From: Pyrrhosoma nymphula
Taxonomy: Eukaryota > Arthropoda > Insecta > Odonata > Coenagrionidae
DNA: 64,000 nt
NCBI GenBank assembly: GCA_963573305.1
Contig: OY754338.1
Span: 16,490,192-16,554,191, forward strand
Reading direction: 5' to 3'
In this document: piece after piece, positions 32,881-43,156 of the stretch
How the letters are laid out: every line of letters begins with the position of its first letter
Position numbering within the stretch: the stretch's first letter is position 1
Position numbers and translations under genes: made by a program
Notes under the pieces: model-generated
Database searches by the model: none
The model's input: the letters and a program-made list of their open reading frames with translations, nothing else
Told to the model about the DNA's origin: nothing

Positions 32881-33019
32881 TTAATAAATAAGTGGATGAA
32901 TAAGTAGACTCTCAATATAAGAACGACCTGAATCATAGAAATTCTTCGATACACTCAATTGTGTTTCATCGCCGCCAACTAAGGGTGCACATACGCCATC
33001 TATAACGATTTATTGGACT

Positions 33020-33284
33020 ATTGTGGCATTTTTCATACACCTCCCACCCCCTTTTTTTTGCCAAATTCCCCTCTTCGGACAGTTTCCCCTCTGCGGACTG
33101 TTTACCCTCCGGACTTAGCCGAAGGACTTTTTTCCTTTCCTTCCTATCCTTCCTTTAAGGAAAGTTAGCCTCGGGCTAGTCCTTCGGCTAAGTACGGAGG
33201 GTAAACAGTCCGCAGAGGGGAAACAGTATAAAGAGGGGAATTTGGCAAAAAAAGGGGGGTGGGAGTGTATGAAAAATGCCACAC
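33020..33284. repeat. 260-bp foldback element
   Basis: Inverted arms of about 95 bp begin TGTGGCATTTTTCATACACC and end with the mirror, around a short pyrimidine-rich loop (33130-33175). CTAT flanks both ends and could be a 4-bp target duplication. The whole single strand could fold into one long hairpin. Confidence 0.75.
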
Positions 33285-33303
33285 TATATATATATATATA
33301 TAC

Positions 33304-33348
<45 letters not shown>
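33284..33348. repeat. (TA)n / (CATA)n microsatellite
   Basis: A dinucleotide TA run interrupted by CATA units. It gives rise to spurious Tyr/Ile-rich frames on both strands. Confidence 0.95.
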
Positions 33349-33349
<1 letters not shown>

Positions 33350-33352
<3 letters not shown>

Positions 33353-33555
33353 CCTCCTCCGTTGGGATTCGAACCAGAGCCTTTGGGATGGTCCACTCTG
33401 TGCAATATACAATATTCTTGACTACCGCACCATCCCCCAATTCCTCGGATGACTTCCTGCTGGGATGCTGTGCTCGGTCCAAGGCGTCAAACGCAACTAT
33501 GGTCCTGCTCAAGGTCGGGCATCGTGTTAAGACCTTAAGAGTATACATATAGTTA
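33350..33555 (-). mobile_element. tRNA-like SINE or SINE head
   Basis: The minus strand has GGATGGTGCGGTAGTCAAGA as A-box-like sequence and, about 50 bp on, GGTTCGAATCCC as B-box, flanked by sequence able to pair loosely as an acceptor stem. The B box is canonical, the rest of the cloverleaf is not. It starts next to the TA microsatellite, a typical SINE 3' flank. Confidence 0.55.
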
Positions 33556-33559
33556 AACA

Positions 33560-34030
33560 GAGGTGGCGTGATGGACTTGAGGTGAAGCCATTTCCGACAT
33601 ATAGAGCCCCCCCAGAATAAATACTGTGTTTGCCGTAAATCATGAGATCGTGAAAGTGGACGGATATATTCTAACGACGAGTTCTTGCGTTTCCTGCTTT
33701 AAAGTGAAATACCGGAGGTACGTAAAAAATTTATTTCTTTTTTGAATGAATTGCACAATGTATTGTAAAGAGCAGTGTGAACAATAATATGGAATAAATG
33801 CTTATTTCATAGATCGTCGCCTGCGCTGTTTATATAAATAATACTGAAATGGTAATGTTTGTTGTATTTCTGATATTTGCTGATCACTTCCGGTATTTCA
33901 TTCTTGTTCATTTGAAACACGCTTAGTGTTTATATAGCACAGGCACTCAAGAGCAGATGATGCCCTTTTCATTGCTCCTACTTCCGTATTTATTGTTAAT
34001 AAAACATTAAAATTTGCAGCATACGTGTAG
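33560..34030. other. No recognised feature
   Basis: AT-rich sequence without supported features. Confidence 0.3.
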
Positions 34031-34039
34031 ATAAATATG

Positions 34040-34720
34040 CTCCGGCCCTAGTTACACTAATGGTACTACATCACGGACACTCAATATGGTGGAGGCGGCT
34101 TCACCTTCGCTCACGGTACACGCAGCGCCATACTCTGGTACTTTGGTTAGGACCCACGATAAGCGAGATTTCGTCTTTAAGGAAAATCTCAGCTCGTTTG
34201 AACTCGGCGGGCGAGCACAGATCTTCGCAGTCCGAAGCGCCAGCCGTCATGGTGACGGAGAGCCTCGTAGCGTGGTGCGCAAGACGTTTTCCGTCGTCCT
34301 ATATATTAAGTAAACGCCCTCGGAATGTGAAAACACGGACTTTGGAACTTTTTTTAAAAGTCCTCGCGTCGAGATTTTCGTGCGCTGCGCGTATCAGTTT
34401 GGTGTGCTTCTTCCTTTCCCGCTTTGACCCGATCCGGTTCAGTTCAGTCCGGGGTCGCCTTCGACGGTCATCTGCGCAACTTACTGGTAGAGAGCTTGCT
34501 ACGTCCGGTCATGCGTTTTCTCTGAACTCATATATGTATGTATACATAACCATCCCCTCCCCTCCCCCCGCCACTCATCTCTACTGACGCATCTTCATCG
34601 GCGTGTTTTTGCTTCGCGCGTTGCTCAGCCGCCATTCGCTCCGAGTTGACAATGCGACCGCAACTCCGGACTTGTTGCGTCACGACTTCCGCGTGACTGC
34701 GACACTGTGTAATGTGTGTT
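34040..34720. other. CpG-rich block, possible promoter or 5' exon
   Basis: GC and CpG content is clearly higher than in the flanks. Two overlapping plus-strand frames (34060-34587 and 34086-34313) are open, as expected of GC-rich DNA. TCAGTT words near 34393 and 34439 could serve as arthropod initiators. No protein similarity is recognised, and there is no proof of transcription. Confidence 0.3.
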
Positions 34721-34724
34721 CGTT

Positions 34725-35020
34725 GGAAAATCACTATCATAGTTACATTTGAATCATAGTCAGCAGTCGTCCAAATATTGGTTTCCATCCCCTCTCCTCT
34801 CTATTCTCCCTTGCGGGCAATTTGTTGAAGTTGCAGTAGTAATAATAATTATATTTTATTTCACTCACCAAATTGTGCAATATATCCACTAAACAATTAT
34901 TTTAGTGAAACTAGGCACTCCTGAAGAGACCTGTATAGTGGTTGCCATCCATTGATTACGCTGTGTTCGGCAGCAGTCTATTTAACAACATATAAATAAG
35001 TGAAAGTTTCTCGGGTTTTA
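34725..35020. other. No recognised feature
   Basis: A short spacer before the minus-strand Penelope fragment; nothing supportable. Confidence 0.3.
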
Positions 35021-35045
35021 CACCCGGTAAGGTTATTTAAATGGA

Positions 35046-35083
35046 TCAACGTTTCGATGGTTGACTCAGCCATCGTCATCAGG
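35046..35083 (-). other. Hammerhead-ribozyme-like core behind a PLE ORF
   Basis: The minus strand reads CTGATGAC, a GATGG...CCATC stem with a nine-base loop, then GAAACG. That is a complete CUGAUGA - stem II - GAAA core. Stem III is at most a two-base-pair ACGT palindrome, so any cleavage would probably need a dimer, as proposed for minimal Penelope hammerheads. It lies about 50 bp after the stop codon of the GIY-YIG relic at 35131-35372, where Penelope-like elements are known to carry such motifs. Confidence 0.55.
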
Positions 35084-35130
35084 ATAATGAGTCGAGCGAG
35101 GATGCTGGCGGTTAATATATAGCCGCAGAT

Positions 35131-35372
35131 GCCCCATTGTTGAGCGTTCTTTGAATTTCGTCGATCACTGGGCGCCAAGTCCTACTTAAGTTGAAGCCGT
35201 TGTCTCTATTGATGTTATTTTGCTCCATCTGTATCAATATCGCTTCTTTCGTTATTTTTACCAATATTTGGACGCCTGGGAAAGAAGTGTGGAATTTGAG
35301 AAATCGACACGATGTCCATGGTTAAGGCTATGCTCTGCTAATGCAGACTTTTCTGTTTGGAAAAGCCTAACC
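35131..35372 (-). pseudogene. Penelope-like GIY-YIG end, second fragment
   Basis: The minus strand reads RLFQTEKSALAEHSLNHGH, then R-V-D-F-S-N-S-T-L-L, then after a one-base frameshift V-K-I-T-K-E-A-I-L-I and NNINRDNGFNLSRTWRPVI, ending at TAA near 35133. Compare SAIAEHAW, LIREAIEI and NFNSEDGYHLSNAW in the fragment at 2535-2905: same domain, different family member. The nuclease's N-terminal GIY and YIG motifs are missing. The hammerhead-like motif follows immediately downstream. Confidence 0.75.
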
Positions 35373-35374
35373 CG

Positions 35375-35690
35375 AGAAACCTTTACTTATATTATTCGCC
35401 GAGAAAACCTTAAATCCTATATAAAATATAAATATATCTATAGGAATTGCAATTGACACAAAAGTATACTCAATATAACATAAATTGAAATACATAGAAT
35501 TTATGCATTTAACAATAAAACAATACAAAACAAGCAACAATTTAGGAAACAGTGAATAAATATTACGTAGTGATATCAATGACATTTACTAGGTGGTAGA
35601 TACTTTAACATTAAAGAATATTGCCTATATCTATTTGCGTAAATAACCATGTTCTTAGACGGCTATGAAATCTGGCTTCACATTGCACAG
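35375..35690. other. No recognised feature
   Basis: AT-rich sequence up to the hAT element; no supported gene. Confidence 0.3.
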
Positions 35691-35693
35691 AAG

Positions 35694-36018
35694 CAGGGCC
35701 CGCTCTACCATATAGGCGAACTAGGCGAAGTGATGGGGCGCCGCGATTTGAGGGGCGCCGAAATGACAAGTGAAGAGAAAAAAAAGAAAAAAAGGGGAAA
35801 AAATGGAGAAAAAAGAAAAAAAGAAGGGGGAGGGAAATAGTAAACTCTATAGTCCGACAAATTTATTACCTAGAACTCGATAACATATCTAACCCTATTT
35901 TATAAAGTAAAGGGCTTGTTAGCTGCTTAACCTTCCGGCGGGCGCGCCCGCGAAATATTTTTAGGGGCGCCTTTTTCATCATTCGCCTAGGGCGCCTGTA
36001 TTGCTAGAGCGGTCCCTG
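35694..36018. mobile_element. hAT-type MITE with 8-bp target duplication
   Basis: The ends CAGGGCCCGCTCTACCATA and TATTGCTAGAGCGGTCCCTG are imperfect inverted repeats starting CAGGG, as in many hAT elements. CACAGAAG at 35686-35693 is repeated exactly at 36019-36026, the 8-bp duplication expected of hAT. Length 325 bp with a purine-rich A/G run (35778-35838) inside, no transposase. Confidence 0.9.
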
Positions 36019-36029
36019 CACAGAAGATA

Positions 36030-38420
36030 TTATTTCTCTAGGCAAGTTATTAAATAATTTATGTGCAATATAGAGATATGAATGTTATTATTAATGGATG
36101 TAGTCGCACAGTGTGGTGAAAGTATTGCCGTCGGTGAACTTGCAAAAACATTTAACAAGATGCGTGTCTGTGCGTATAACTTCGAGTTACAAAAAGCACT
36201 CCTTTCCATCTGGCGTGGCATCATCAGCAGTCATCGATTTGAAGATTGGTTTGCTGCAACTCTCCACTCTATCCAGCTTGTTACTATTTTGTTCCATCAT
36301 AACTCCTAATGTTGACATCCTACGCGATGTACATAATACATTCCACCCTTCCTCTTCCTCGATAATTCTTCCCATTTATTTCCCATTCCTTAATGGTTTT
36401 CAAAGGACCTATTATGTTTCAGAGCGTGTAAAATAACTTTAACTATTCTTTTTCCCCTAGTTGTCATCATATCTTTGCTCTCCAACTCTTCGTTGGAATT
36501 TTTCACTGATGATTTCAAATGTCGTCCATTTTATCTTCCTCATTTGTTTTAACACCACATTTCCAAATCTTTCAAACTTCTTTGCTCTGCAGCTGTTATT
36601 GTTCAGGCTTCATAAGCTTATATATTATAGGATTCTCCAAATATATAGTTTAATGTGGTTAATCTGTATCTACTGGTGAAGCTTATGTTGCTAGCTGTAA
36701 AACAGAATCTTCTTCTAATACAGTGCCGTATTTGTTTGGGCTAAGTATGCTTACAAAATCTTTCCTGCTTCTTCCGTCAGTAGCATATCCTAGATAGCAA
36801 AAGTCTTACGCATGCCCGAGTTTTTGCTATTATTTTTGCTATTATTTTTTAAGTATTATGATGCCTTTAGTTTCTCGATTTCTTCCCTAACCTACTTTTG
36901 TGTCAATTGCATCATTAATAAGGGGTTTCAAGCGCATTTATTACACTGGACTAATTATAATTCCAAGTTTGTGGAATCTATATCAAGTTTGGTATTTATG
37001 ATGTACGTAATTTATTGAAAATGAGAAAATCACGAAATCTGAGCATAAAAAATGTTACATTTTTGCTCTAGTTTCAGTAGATCCATCATAAAATATTATT
37101 TTATTTTCTGTTTTTTTTCTATCATAAAAATAAAAGATTGACTAACGAATACGTTTCACTTAATATTTGAAACTCCCTCTCTTTACCGTGGAAGTTACGT
37201 CTTATTCGTGTCTATGAACTGTTTACTCACGTTTTAGGGACATAATCAACAGGTCTATTTTGATGTTATCAGCGAATTTATCAAATTATCTCAGAAAACT
37301 TTGCTCTCTGTATAGCGGTTCTTAAAACGTTCGTCCTTCGGAAGTTAAAACGAAAGACGAGTTTTTGAATGGCTTTAAGAAAAAAACAATTGTTTAATAA
37401 ATTATTACTTTTTTATAAGTTCGATATTATTACTTTTAAAATAAATAAATATTTCTAATAAACCAGCATGGAACTTAAAGTAGGATCAAACTAGATACGT
37501 AATAAACATGAATACTTAAAATGTGCATATATTATCTTAGATAATTATCATGTAAAGAATATTATCGTTATTTTCGTCATTGTATAACACTGCTACTAAT
37601 TATTTGCGATGTTTTTCTTCACAGAAACAAAAGAACTGCTAAGTTTCATAATAAAATTTTCTACTCGAGCCATTGAGACCAAAATTGGTGTGATTCAATT
37701 TTTCTACCATGTTTTTGTTAGTTGCGCAGAAGCCCGTTTTATATTTTGTGCATGACCCGCGTGAGTCTAGCTTGTTTTTTTTCCAAATAGAAAGCAGCAC
37801 TTATAAGGTTTAACAGACTGTGGTTTTAACTCATTATTTGTTTTACTTAAAACCTCATTTTTTCAAAGAGTGACGATTTTGACTTGCACCAACCTTGCTT
37901 CCAGCGGCACTTCCATTTATGAGTTTCTTTTCCTGATTTTCGTGGATCTAGGGACATATTTAACGTGCATTATCCTCTTCACTGCCAGAAAACTCCAGGA
38001 AGATTGACATAAGACACTCAAGGTCATTTTTGTATAATTTTTATTTTTCTGGTTTTTTGAGATCAAAACCATATTTAATGTATATTGGGTAATTTTTCTA
38101 ATATTAAGTATTACTTCGGAATTTAGATGGTAAATAATGATGCATTTAGACTGAAATTGAAGGGAATATTAAAATTTTTAAATTTAAGTGCATAAAAATG
38201 CTAGCTGATGTAGCGACTGGTGGCAGTTTTTGCACATTCATCGAAGGCCGATAGAATGTTGCTCTGCCTGCAAGGTGGTTGATATTTTTGCCAGAAGTTA
38301 AAGGAATAGGTGGATAATTGAGTCTCATGTACCTGAATGGCTGAGTCTAGCAGTCAGCGACCGATATGAGCACGCATGCCACATTTTATGTAATTTGTAA
38401 TGTATGTAATGTAAGACACA
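36030..38420. other. AT-rich DNA, no gene assigned
   Basis: The part 36190-36750 is pyrimidine-rich on the plus strand and may be a very decayed minus-strand LINE, but I could not find a convincing motif. The remainder contains only short frames without domains and no clear terminal repeats. Confidence 0.3.
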
Positions 38421-38424
38421 TTTT

Positions 38425-38525
38425 GAGGACACCGGAACTAGCCACGGAATAACCTTTTAAGGAGTCACCCGCAAGTGAATTATATTAGTGCGATATTCCA
38501 CTGAGGAAAAATCATTCGTCTTGAC
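38425..38525 (-). mobile_element. SINE body fragment
   Basis: Read on the minus strand this matches the SINE body at 57520-57605 (TGGAATATCGCAC..., GCGGGTGACTCC, GGCTAGT, ATCCTC-like end). It is 5'-truncated and lies head to head with the head fragment at 38545. Confidence 0.6.
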
Positions 38526-38544
38526 CGGGAACGGGAAATAAATC

Positions 38545-38665
38545 CACAGGTGAGGTAACTTAACTGACTGAAGCGCCCGGAGCGAAATCGAGGGATCCGG
38601 GTTCGTGTACCGGTGAAGGAGAATGATTTTCCTCTGTGGAATATCGCACTTGTGTAGTCTATGTA
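38545..38665 (+). mobile_element. tRNA-SINE head fragment
   Basis: TAACTGACTGAAGCGCCCGG resembles an A box, and GGGTTCGTGTACC is a mutated B box about 35 bp later. The conserved GAATGATTTTCCTCTGTGGA and ATATCGCACTT junction into the SINE body follows. It stops at the Helitron 3' end at 38679. Confidence 0.6.
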
Positions 38666-38678
38666 TTTTATATTTTCA

Positions 38679-39323
38679 CTGGCTGAATTACCCGGCTAAG
38701 TTGCTCGGGATAACACTTCCTTCCTAACTCATAATCATATAAGAAGAGGAGAATCGATTGAAAAAATCAGAAAATTCATTCTTTAGGGTACATCTGATAA
38801 AATACATTTTAACTCTCTACCTTGAGTCAATGTAGTTTTAAAAAGAAAAAAAAAACAAACCACTGCACAAAACCCAATGCTTAACATTCCTCATCGGCTT
38901 AAGTAAGCAGATAAAAAAGTGGTTGTCAAGGAAATATGCTTTCGTTGATTTCAGATAAAAATTTGCGTTTTTAGCTGCTAAAAACGCGTTTTTTCAGACA
39001 AATACGAATTGGAAAAGATAGTTGATTGAAAGAGTTATAATCTTCATTCTATCAGCCATTTGATTAAAAGAATCCATACCCTCTATCTTGAGTGGAAGTA
39101 CTTTTAAAAAGCAAACACTGAAACCTTTGCACAAAACCCAGTACCACCAAAGGACCCCCTTTTTTTGGAACCTTTTGGGGCCTTGAGATCTTTTTAAAAT
39201 AACCTATAATTTTTCCTCCTGTCTTGAGCTATTAGTCTATTGCAAAATGTCATCACGATCGGAGTAAAACTGTAGATTTGTATAAAAAACAAACAGACAA
39301 ACATTCTTTTTTATAAATGTTGA
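38679..39323 (-). mobile_element. Non-autonomous Helitron, copy 2
   Basis: On the minus strand it starts TCAACATTTATAAAAAAGAA after an A, has the same GTTTGTCTGTTTG subterminal run, and ends GCCGGGTAATTCAGCCAG. The terminal CTAG-type end has become CCAG. The interior is collinear with copy 1 at 32228-32880 but in the opposite direction. Confidence 0.75.
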
Positions 39324-39329
39324 TGTTTT

Positions 39330-40110
39330 ACGTTTAGCCACCATTATTATAGCGTGTGATGCATGCAGACACCCGAAGTGGCACTCACCCCGTTTTGAGT
39401 GCCGAGTGCAACTCAATGTCATCCTCGCCACCACCCATGTGCTTGACGAGATGAGGTGACGTCATGGCCGCGTGAAAGCTATATGCGGAAATGTTGGAAG
39501 GGAGAGAGATTAGAGGAGATACGTAGCGAGCAGGGCACGTGGCTTCACCAGAGAGCGAAATGCGAATACCTCCTCCGTTAAATACGCTCCTGTGAACTCG
39601 GTGAACGCCGCTCTCTCCTTAAAAGGCGGCCGAAGTGAATCATATTTGAATCTGAAACGGGAAATCCTCGAAGCGGCGTACCTTTGAAACGACCACGAAA
39701 GCCGTTGAATATCCATTTTTTGGAGGAGGTTTCCCGGATGGATGTGACTGGAATAATTTGGGTGATGTCCTCAGAAAAAAATGACAAAGTGATTTCAAGA
39801 TTTCTCGGTGTGCGGCCGTGTTACTTACAACACGAACTAGCGGGCTGATTCATTCGCCACGTTGAATTCCGAAAGAACTCTGGAATCTGACGTTAGAATT
39901 GAAGGTTATAAATGAAGCTTAGATTGAATCAACGGTTCATCTATTCAAACGTATTTGCGTAAAAATTTCAATGAAAAGTTCACTATTTATTTTTGGGGGC
40001 GAGGGAGTGTATCCCAGGGTGGGATGAAGCGAATACATAGCCTCTCTCCCACCAAGATCGTCATGCGTGGTGAAAAGCCACATCCTCCTAGAGGTGCTCC
40101 TGGGTCACGC
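39330..40110. other. GC-richer DNA leading into the LINE 5' region
   Basis: From about 39980 the sequence is purine-rich and could be the 5' UTR of the LINE whose ORF1 follows; the exact 5' end cannot be fixed. The part 39330-39970 is unassigned, with open minus-strand frames but no domain. Confidence 0.35.
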
Positions 40111-40332
40111 TGAACATGACGGATCTAGACCTGGCGGTCGAAAAAAATGCTCCCATCATCACGGTGCGTCCCTATGCCAAGGATGACCGCATCCGCGGGG
40201 CGGAGGGTAAGAAGTCGCTAACAGGTGAAACTCCGGAGACCAGGCGAAATCCGGTTTTATTTAGCCTTACCCATGTATGCGGGGCTCTGCATGGGTGGAC
40301 CTTTATTTCCCTAGCTTCTCGTAGGATCAAAT

Positions 40333-41604
40333 ATGGAACCTTTAACAAACTCAAAAAAGAAGGGCCCCGCAAGGGGCCCCTCACCTCGTGACCCTTTAGG
40401 TCCACACTCCTCTTCGGTGAAAACCCCGGCAGGCCCCTCCCATGGGGCCTCCATACCTACACCCTCGGAGGGCCCTGGATTGGGGCCCTCCGTACACCCT
40501 ACACTGGCAGGTCCTATCGCAGGGAAGGCCAGTTTCCTCAAACCCCTCACTGAATCTGGAGAGGAGTCTTCATCTTCTGGAAGTTCGACTTCCACGTTAA
40601 AGGAGGCGTCGGGCGGTGGATTCCCCAAAGGGGAGGACAACGATTCTGATGCCTCCAACAACACTGTGGGGAGCATGGCATCGAAGATGCTAAGTCTCTC
40701 CACTCTCTCCAAAAGTAGCGGGGCATCCAAGAAGAAGAAGCAAAGGGAGAGGAAACGGGCCCTAGCTGCTGGAGATAACAGAAGACCCCCGTCTGTGGCT
40801 CAAAGAGGTCACTCACAGAGCCCTGACGGAGGGTTCGAAGGGATTCGCAATAGACCTAGTAAGAGGTCTAGGACACCCGGGGACACCCCCAAGGCCTTAG
40901 AACTCAAGAAGGCCAAAACCTCCAAGGCCGGCCGCTCTTATGCGGAGACGGCTAAGGGAGGCAAAAAAATGGCCATCATCCCCGTAGATTACCCTGAGAC
41001 AACTATGTCTCAGGGCTGGTACGAGATGATGGCCAACAGACTTACTGAGTCCTGGGATGCCATTGCACCGGGGCCGGACGTGCCCATCCTGGAGGGGACA
41101 CGTCTGCTCAACGGGGCAATGGAAATACAGTGTGCCAACGCCAAGTCAGCTGACTGGGTAAAAGGCATGTCTGATTACCTGGGGGTGATCGAGGGAGTCT
41201 CCTTCCGAGTAGTGGACGCGGACTCTCTCATTAAAAGGAGGCGGCTTAGGATCTGGGTCCCAGGACCAACGCGTGTGAGTACCGGGGACCTATTCAGCCG
41301 GATCACCAAGGTGAATCCGGGCCTAAGAACAGATCTGTGGAGGGTATACGAGCGAAGCGAGGCCGAAAAGGGCACTCGCTTTGTTCTAGGTGTGGACGAG
41401 CCCTCTGCAGAGAAGATCTCGGGCCCGGATTTCATCAAATCAGTCGGTCTCCAAAGGGCCGACTATAAGCTTCTGGGGAAGGCGGAGCTGAAAATGGACC
41501 CAGCTGGTGGGTCAAGTAAGCCCGAAGCTCCGCCCCAACCAGAAGAGGATCAGCTGCAGGAGGGGAGGACCGACGATGGCGGAGCTGCCCTTCTTGCAGA
41601 TTAA
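40333..41604 (+). CDS. LINE ORF1 protein (gag-like)
   Basis: 423 codons from ATG at 40333 to TAA at 41602-41604. Residues 1-120 are rich in Pro, Ser and Gly. Residues 130-210 are basic, with KKKKQRERKR and KKAKTSKAGRS patches that could bind nucleic acid or direct nuclear entry. From about 215 on is a more compact domain with LRIWVPGP and ITKVNPGLRTDLWRVYER segments, which reminds me of the DUF4780-type domain in insect LINE ORF1s. No zinc knuckle is visible. A different frame from ATG 40116 is open to 40391 and overlaps the start, so a one-base slip may have removed a longer N-terminus. ORF1 proteins package LINE RNA. Confidence 0.75.
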   Translation: MEPLTNSKKKGPARGPSPRDPLGPHSSSVKTPAGPSHGASIPTPSEGPGLGPSVHPTLAGPIAGKASFLKPLTESGEESSSSGSSTSTLKEASGGGFPKGEDNDSDASNNTVGSMASKMLSLSTLSKSSGASKKKKQRERKRALAAGDNRRPPSVAQRGHSQSPDGGFEGIRNRPSKRSRTPGDTPKALELKKAKTSKAGRSYAETAKGGKKMAIIPVDYPETTMSQGWYEMMANRLTESWDAIAPGPDVPILEGTRLLNGAMEIQCANAKSADWVKGMSDYLGVIEGVSFRVVDADSLIKRRRLRIWVPGPTRVSTGDLFSRITKVNPGLRTDLWRVYERSEAEKGTRFVLGVDEPSAEKISGPDFIKSVGLQRADYKLLGKAELKMDPAGGSSKPEAPPQPEEDQLQEGRTDDGGAALLAD

Positions 41605-43156
41605 TCTGCAGCATTGCAGAGCTGCCTCGGGAGTTCTTCAGAAGAAACTCTCAGAAGGTAAGTCAAAAGTGGCCCTGATTCAGGAACCCTGGGTCCACAA
41701 GGGAAAAATTAGAGGACTAGGTATGACAGGAGGCAAACTCTTTTTCTTTGCCTCGGCTGAAACACCTAGGTCTTGCATGTATGTGAACGGGGTACATGCT
41801 AGGCTTCTACCCCAATTTTGCTCTAGAGACCTCACTGCCGTTGTGTTATCTCTTAGAGATCAGGAGAGATGGAGGGAGGTGGTGGTTTGCTCCGCATACC
41901 TCCCATACGACTCGCCAGAACCTCCACCATCTTTGGAACTTGAGGGACTGGTCAGAGAATGTCACTTTAGGAATTGGGAACTGCTGGTTGGATGCGATGC
42001 CAACTCCCATCACACTGCGTGGGGGAGTTCGGATGTTAACTCCAGGGGCAGATCCCTTTTGGAATTCCTAATGACCACTGAGTTGTTTGTACTCAATAAA
42101 GGATCACAACCGACCTTCATGAACAGAGCTAGGCAGGAAGTGATAGACATCACACTATGCTCCAAAAACTTAGTGCATAGGATAAATAGATGGAGGGTGT
42201 CTGACGAGATATCTCTGTCTGACCACCGGTACATCCAATTTACTATCAGGGAGGGTGAAAACCCTACAGCAGTATATAGGAATCCCAGATCAACTAACTG
42301 GCAGTCCTATAGGAAAGAACTTGAATGGACAATCTCAAAGAGCCCTTCATTCAAGTTTCACAGAGAGGAAGAGATTGAGGCATCCGTGGTGTTTCTACAG
42401 GAAGCCATCATCTCAGCCTACGAAAAAAGCTGCCCCCTCAAAATCAGGAAGGGAAAACAGAATCTTCCTTGGTGGGGATCTGAACTTGAAAGGCTCCGGA
42501 AATTAACCAGAAGAATTTTTAATAAAGCTCAACGCACTAAAAAGCCAGAACACTGGGCCCTCTACAAGGAGGCCCAGCGCAGGTATAAAACGACAATTAA
42601 ACGTTCCAAAAGAGAGGCATGGAGGATGTTTTGCGAGAATGTAGAAGGAGTTTCTGAGACCGCAAGACTCCATAAAATCCTCTCCAAGGACCCTGGAGCC
42701 GGAGTGGGGACTCTTTTGCTTCCCTCGGGAGACTACACGTCTTCGTACCAGGAAGCATTAAAACTTCTGTTAGAGACACACTTCCCTGGCTCGGAAGAAG
42801 AACATGAGATGCACTCTAGGAGTCCTCCAACTCATCCGGTCAGGATGGACTGGAGACTGGCCTCCAGCATCATTACTTATGAAGCAACTGACTGGGCCTT
42901 GTCCAGCTTTACTCCATACAAATCTGCAGGGGTGGATGGGGTGTTTCCTGCCCTCCTTCAAGAGGGAAGAGAGCAACTAGTGCTTCCTCTGCTACGAATA
43001 TTCCGATCCTGCCTGGCACATGGATATGTTCCAAAAGCATGGCGGCCGACCAAAGTAGTGTTCATTCCTAAACCTGGGAAGACAGACTACACCAAAGCTA
43101 ATTCCTTCAGAGGAATTAGCCTTATGTCCTTTTTCTTAAAGACTCTAGAAAGATAA
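41576..43156 (+). pseudogene. LINE ORF2, part 1: endonuclease and RT start
   Basis: The likely start is ATG at 41576 (MAELPFLQINLQHC), overlapping the end of ORF1 by 29 bp in another frame, as usual for such LINEs. The APE-type endonuclease shows IQEPW, a VVCSAYLPYDSPEPP strand, GCDANSHHTAWGS, IDITLCS and LSDHRYIQF. After a Lys/Arg-rich linker the RT starts with KSAGVDGVFPALLQEG, PTKVVFIPKPGK and FRGISLMSFFLKTLER. A one-base loss near 43145 ends the frame at TAA 43154-43156. RT and RNase H continue in the next frame. Confidence 0.85.

Noticed and set aside
33115..33552. ORFs of 96-127 codons on both strands
   Set aside because: They cross a TA microsatellite and a foldback; all carry runs of Tyr-Ile.
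34060..34587. 175-codon plus-strand ORF
   Set aside because: A second frame is open over the same DNA and the translation is Arg/Ser-rich without motifs. Best explained by CpG-rich DNA.
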